Position numbers and translations under genes: made by a program. A stretch of 7,674 bases of DNA from assembly GCA_031549535.1 (NCBI GenBank), contig JAVBPP010000105.1:1-7674 (forward strand), given 5' to 3'. Below the pieces are notes generated by a model that saw nothing but the letters and a program-made list of their open reading frames with translations, had not been told where the DNA came from and did not search any database. This DNA is from JAVBPP01 sp031549535. GTDB taxonomy: Bacteria; Bacillota; Clostridia; Oscillospirales; Acutalibacteraceae. Below, in pieces: positions 6,149 through 7,674 of the stretch; positions within the stretch are counted from its first letter, which is position 1; every line of letters begins with the position of its first letter.

Positions 6149-6193
6149 TTTTCCACAGAAAACGGTGGAAAACATGGTGAATAAAGTGGAAAA
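6149..6193. promoter_or_regulatory. Cluster of four DnaA-box-like 9-mers upstream of the ylxM promoter
   Basis: TTTTCCACA (6149-6157, plus strand) matches the relaxed DnaA box TTWTNCACA. On the minus strand TTTTCCACC (6164-6172), TTATTCACC (6176-6184) and TTTTCCACT (6185-6193) match at eight of nine positions, differing only in the last base. The last two are directly adjacent. The outer pair also forms a 9-bp inverted repeat (GTTTTCCAC 6148-6156, GTGGAAAAC 6165-6173). The cluster ends about 29 bp upstream of the -35 element. DnaA binding is an inference, and another regulator could use the same repeats. Confidence 0.45.
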
Positions 6194-6194
6194 C

Positions 6195-6258
6195 CGCGAA
6201 GGGACGCAGATTTGGTGGATGAAAACTGCACGAACCACCACATATGCGTCCCCTTGCG
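6195..6258. repeat. REP-like 64-bp stem-loop
   Basis: The outer stem pairs 6195-6208 with 6245-6258 over 14 positions, with one G-T wobble and one A-C mismatch. It includes an uninterrupted GGGACGCA/TGCGTCCC block. A symmetric 4x4 internal loop follows, then TGGTGG (6213-6218) pairs with CCACCA (6235-6240) around a 16-nt loop. The AAGGGGACGC-type ends resemble the short palindromic elements dispersed in clostridial genomes, some mobilised by REP-associated (Y1) transposases. Membership in such a family is an inference. Confidence 0.5.
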
Positions 6259-6283
6259 ATAAAGACGTTTCAAGCTATGGTGC

Positions 6284-6304
6284 AAAACTTAAATCTTAAG
6301 TTTT
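6284..6304. terminator. AT-rich hairpin, possible weak bidirectional terminator
   Basis: AAAACTTAA (6284-6292) and TTAAGTTTT (6296-6304) are perfect 9-bp arms around a 3-nt loop, with T-rich 3' sides on both strands. The stem has only one GC pair, so termination strength is doubtful. It is the best candidate to stop minus-strand transcripts coming from the pstA/DUF1848 genes before the ylxM promoter. Confidence 0.35.
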
Positions 6305-6456
6305 TATAAACAATTGTTGCGTGGTTTTGTGGCTCTGTACAGCGCGTTGCGTCACAGTATCAATAGGCTTTACATGCGAACAAAGCAGGGGGGACGCCGG
6401 GTCGTACTGCGCGCAGGTGGCTGCAATCAGCCCGGGATTATATTACACCTGCACCA
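6305..6456. other. Non-coding stretch with GC-rich folds, no gene recognised
   Basis: No open frame here looks like a protein, and no known RNA gene is recognisable. Visible structure includes the palindrome AACAATTGTT (6309-6318), a tight hairpin GGCTG-CAAT-CAGCC (6419-6432), a surrounding inverted repeat GCAGGTG/CACCTGC (6413-6419, 6446-6452) and a possible long-range CCGGG/CCCGG pair (6397-6401, 6431-6435). An isolated perfect -10 hexamer on the minus strand (6437-6442) has no good -35 partner. Confidence 0.4.
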
Positions 6457-6529
6457 AACAGTAGTAAAAATTTTGCGTGTCAAAATCCCATACATCCAAG
6501 CATTTCGACCCGCAAAATTAACTACTGTT
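6457..6529. repeat. 73-bp imperfect inverted repeat spanning the DUF1848 stop codon (MITE-like or terminator)
   Basis: AACAGTAGT (6457-6465) pairs perfectly with ACTACTGTT (6521-6529). After a 4x2 internal loop, ATTTTGCG (6470-6477) pairs with CGCAAAAT (6511-6518). Shorter GTC/GAC and AAAT/ATTT pairs extend the stem to a 15-nt loop, about 24 bp in all. The stop codon of the DUF1848 gene (6528-6530) lies in its outer arm. On the minus strand the closing arm contains TTTTT, so it may also terminate transcription. The long, nearly complete symmetry is more like a mobile hairpin element than an ordinary terminator. No target-site duplication is evident. Confidence 0.55.
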
Positions 6530-7328
6530 AAGTGCCGGAGTAATAGTTGGCATAACAATACTTGCAGCCGTTTTGGCAGCTGTTATAAACGCCGATGTCT
6601 ATGCTTTCTGCGCAGCCGCAGTCCGGGCGCTGCCCGCCTGCTCGTTTGCTGTGCAGTGCAAAGCCCAGCTGCCTCTCCAGCCGCCCCGTATCCACGCAGC
6701 GCGCCGGAGCAATGCCCTCCAGTCTCTGCGCACAGGAGGAAAGCTGCAGGCCGTATCCCCGGGCAATTTCTGCAAACGCTCCGCACAGATACGCGCGTGT
6801 CTGCACAGGTAGCTCTGTCAAGCCCATCTCCCCCGCATTGCGCTTCACGCCCCGGTAGTGCGTATCCACAAAACTAATTACGCAGCTGTCGGTATAGCGG
6901 TGCAGCTGCTCCGCCAAGGTTTGAAAGGCGCGGATGTGAAACGCCTGCGTATAGTGCGCATTGCATAAAATCGGGTCATATCGCCAAACCACCCGCTCCG
7001 GGCCAAGGGCGGCGGATAGTTGCTGAAACAGCCGAAGGCGTTCCGCCTGTGCGGGCAGTCCCAGCTCCAAGTCCTGTCCATAGGGCGTGAGCGTATACTG
7101 CACATAAAAAGCCACCCGCTGCAGCTCCGGCAAACAAGCCATCAGCTGTGCGGGATGCTTCGACCAAAATACAATGCCGTCCAAAACATCCGGCAGCAGG
7201 GATATCCGGCTGATTTGCTGCGCGTTCCGGGGATTGCGCACCAGCACATAGCCCTCCTGCAGGCGCTTGAGCAGCCAATCCATATAAAAGGCCGGGATAT
7301 CCGTCCGGCGGCTTGCACTGAGGATCAT
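6528..7328 (-). CDS. DUF1848 family protein with C-terminal radical-SAM-like Cys cluster, probably 3'-shortened
   Basis: The 266-residue product opens MILSASRRTDIPAFYMDWLL and has NPRNAQQISRISL (32-44), DGIVFWSKHPAQL (50-62), YVQYTLTPYGQDLE (75-88), RVVWRYDPI (112-120) and CVISFVDTHY (149-158), the blocks I recognise from DUF1848 proteins. No reaction is established for them. Near the C-terminus are CGC (237-239) and CQNGCKYC (251-258), the latter a CX3CX2C motif like the one that holds the [4Fe-4S] cluster of radical SAM enzymes, though here at the wrong end. Cys199 and Cys211 may add to metal binding. As I recall the family, a further tail with an N...HDP.SP motif normally follows CYA; here the protein ends NYYSGT inside an inverted repeat. 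It follows pstA by 15 nt, with only a weak ribosome binding site. Confidence 0.85.
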   Translation of the reverse strand: MILSASRRTDIPAFYMDWLLKRLQEGYVLVRNPRNAQQISRISLLPDVLDGIVFWSKHPAQLMACLPELQRVAFYVQYTLTPYGQDLELGLPAQAERLRLFQQLSAALGPERVVWRYDPILCNAHYTQAFHIRAFQTLAEQLHRYTDSCVISFVDTHYRGVKRNAGEMGLTELPVQTRAYLCGAFAEIARGYGLQLSSCAQRLEGIAPARCVDTGRLERQLGFALHSKRAGGQRPDCGCAESIDIGVYNSCQNGCKYCYANYYSGT

Positions 7329-7343
7329 GTGATAAGAACCCGC

Positions 7344-7670
7344 TTACAGCTTCTCAAAGCTGTTGACGTCCAACACAAACACCGTTGCGCCTTTGACGGA
7401 GGTTTTTGCGTTTACATCCGCCGCACCCAGGCCGCTGCCCAGGGACGCCACGGTCGGTACATCCTTGACGCGGGTTTGGCTGCCCTTGCGGATAATCTGT
7501 TTGATGGTGTCCACTTGCTCATCCTCCGCGCCGATTAACAGGGTGGTGTTCCCCGCCATCAAAAAGCCGCCGGTGGTGGAAAGCTTTGTGATGGAAAAGC
7601 CCTCAGTCGTCAGGGATGCGGCCACAGCCGCCGCGTCGTCATTGTTTACAATTGCCACTACCAGTTTCAT
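7344..7670 (-). CDS. pstA: Cyclic-di-AMP receptor, PstA/DarA (YaaQ) family
   Basis: A 108-residue PII-like signalling protein that forms trimers and binds cyclic di-AMP between subunits. Downstream partners are largely unknown, and the role is linked to potassium, osmotic and cell-wall homeostasis in Gram-positive bacteria. The diagnostic block ITKLSTTGGFLMAGNTTLLIG spans residues 27-47, with Thr28, Gly35-Phe36-Leu37, Asn41 and Gly47 matching ligand-contacting positions described for PstA. Position 26 is Ser, where I recall Arg in staphylococcal and listerial proteins. The end, GATVFVLDVNSFEKL, is also typical. The ATG at 7670 gives the normal MKLVVAIV N-terminus and length. Only 4 nt remain before the window edge, so its ribosome binding site is not visible. 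In many Bacillota this gene follows tmk, which may lie just outside. The gene is also called darA. Confidence 0.93.
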   Translation of the reverse strand: MKLVVAIVNNDDAAAVAASLTTEGFSITKLSTTGGFLMAGNTTLLIGAEDEQVDTIKQIIRKGSQTRVKDVPTVASLGSGLGAADVNAKTSVKGATVFVLDVNSFEKL

Positions 7671-7674
7671 GTCT

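Noticed and set aside
6149..6193. The GTGGAAAAC repeats as a CRISPR array
   Set aside because: The units are only 9 bp, occur in both orientations and lack spacer-length intervals.
6231..6258. CCACCA near 6235-6240 as a tRNA or tmRNA 3' end
   Set aside because: No T-arm GTTCGANNC sequence or acceptor stem pairs with it. The bases are explained as the inner stem of the REP-like hairpin.
5920..6285. 121-codon minus-strand frame through the REP-like element, the DnaA-box-like cluster and the ylxM promoter
   Set aside because: It overlaps ylxM in another frame, crosses the strong promoter and two palindromes, and has no protein-like character.
6314..6877. 187-codon open frame on the plus strand covering the intergenic region
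   Set aside because: Its 3' half is antisense to the DUF1848 gene. The rest crosses the inverted repeat, has no good ribosome binding site and resembles no family.

Overview
The window reads as a piece of a Bacillota genome, probably class Clostridia. The basis is the SRP/ribosome-maturation gene order (ylxM-ffh-rpsP-khpA-rimM-trmD), a PstA/DarA-type c-di-AMP receptor, strong AGGAGG-type ribosome binding sites and moderately high GC. Every gene I can support lies on the minus strand, so the transcriptional order runs from right (7674) to left (1). No finer taxonomic placement is possible from the sequence alone.

Right end (7674-6528): a complete PstA/DarA-family c-di-AMP receptor gene is followed 15 nt later by a DUF1848-family gene with a radical-SAM-like Cys cluster at its extreme C-terminus. 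That gene stops inside a 73-bp imperfect inverted repeat and appears to lack the family's usual C-terminal tail.

Intergenic region 6098-6527: about 430 bp with no convincing gene but dense structure. From right to left it holds the 73-bp inverted repeat, a GC-rich fold with an isolated -10-like motif, an AT-rich terminator-like hairpin (6284-6304), a REP-like stem-loop (6195-6258), and a run of four DnaA-box-like 9-mers (6149-6193). It ends in a perfect-consensus sigma-A promoter (TTGACA, 17 bp, TATAAT; 6092-6120). A perfect 8-bp-arm palindrome (6063-6085) sits at the predicted transcription start.

Centre (6011-2441): a tight housekeeping operon, ylxM, ffh, rpsP, khpA, rimM, trmD. It covers SRP-dependent membrane targeting, ribosomal protein S16, an RNA-binding KH protein, 30S maturation and tRNA G37 methylation. 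Three of the six genes (ylxM, ffh, rimM) appear to start with TTG, and khpA/rimM/trmD overlap. The usual next gene, rplS, is absent after trmD.

Left part (2440-1): a 195-bp gap with two hairpins, then an aldo/keto reductase, a DUF1361 membrane protein and dut (dUTPase). The last two are joined by an ATGA stop/start overlap. The first 41 codons of pgk (phosphoglycerate kinase) run off the left edge. Pgk has its own promoter-like sequence, which carries three copies of a TACCAAT/ATTGGTA half-site.

Nothing in the coding genes is an undescribed system. The least explained and most interesting part is the structured intergenic region upstream of the ylxM-ffh operon.
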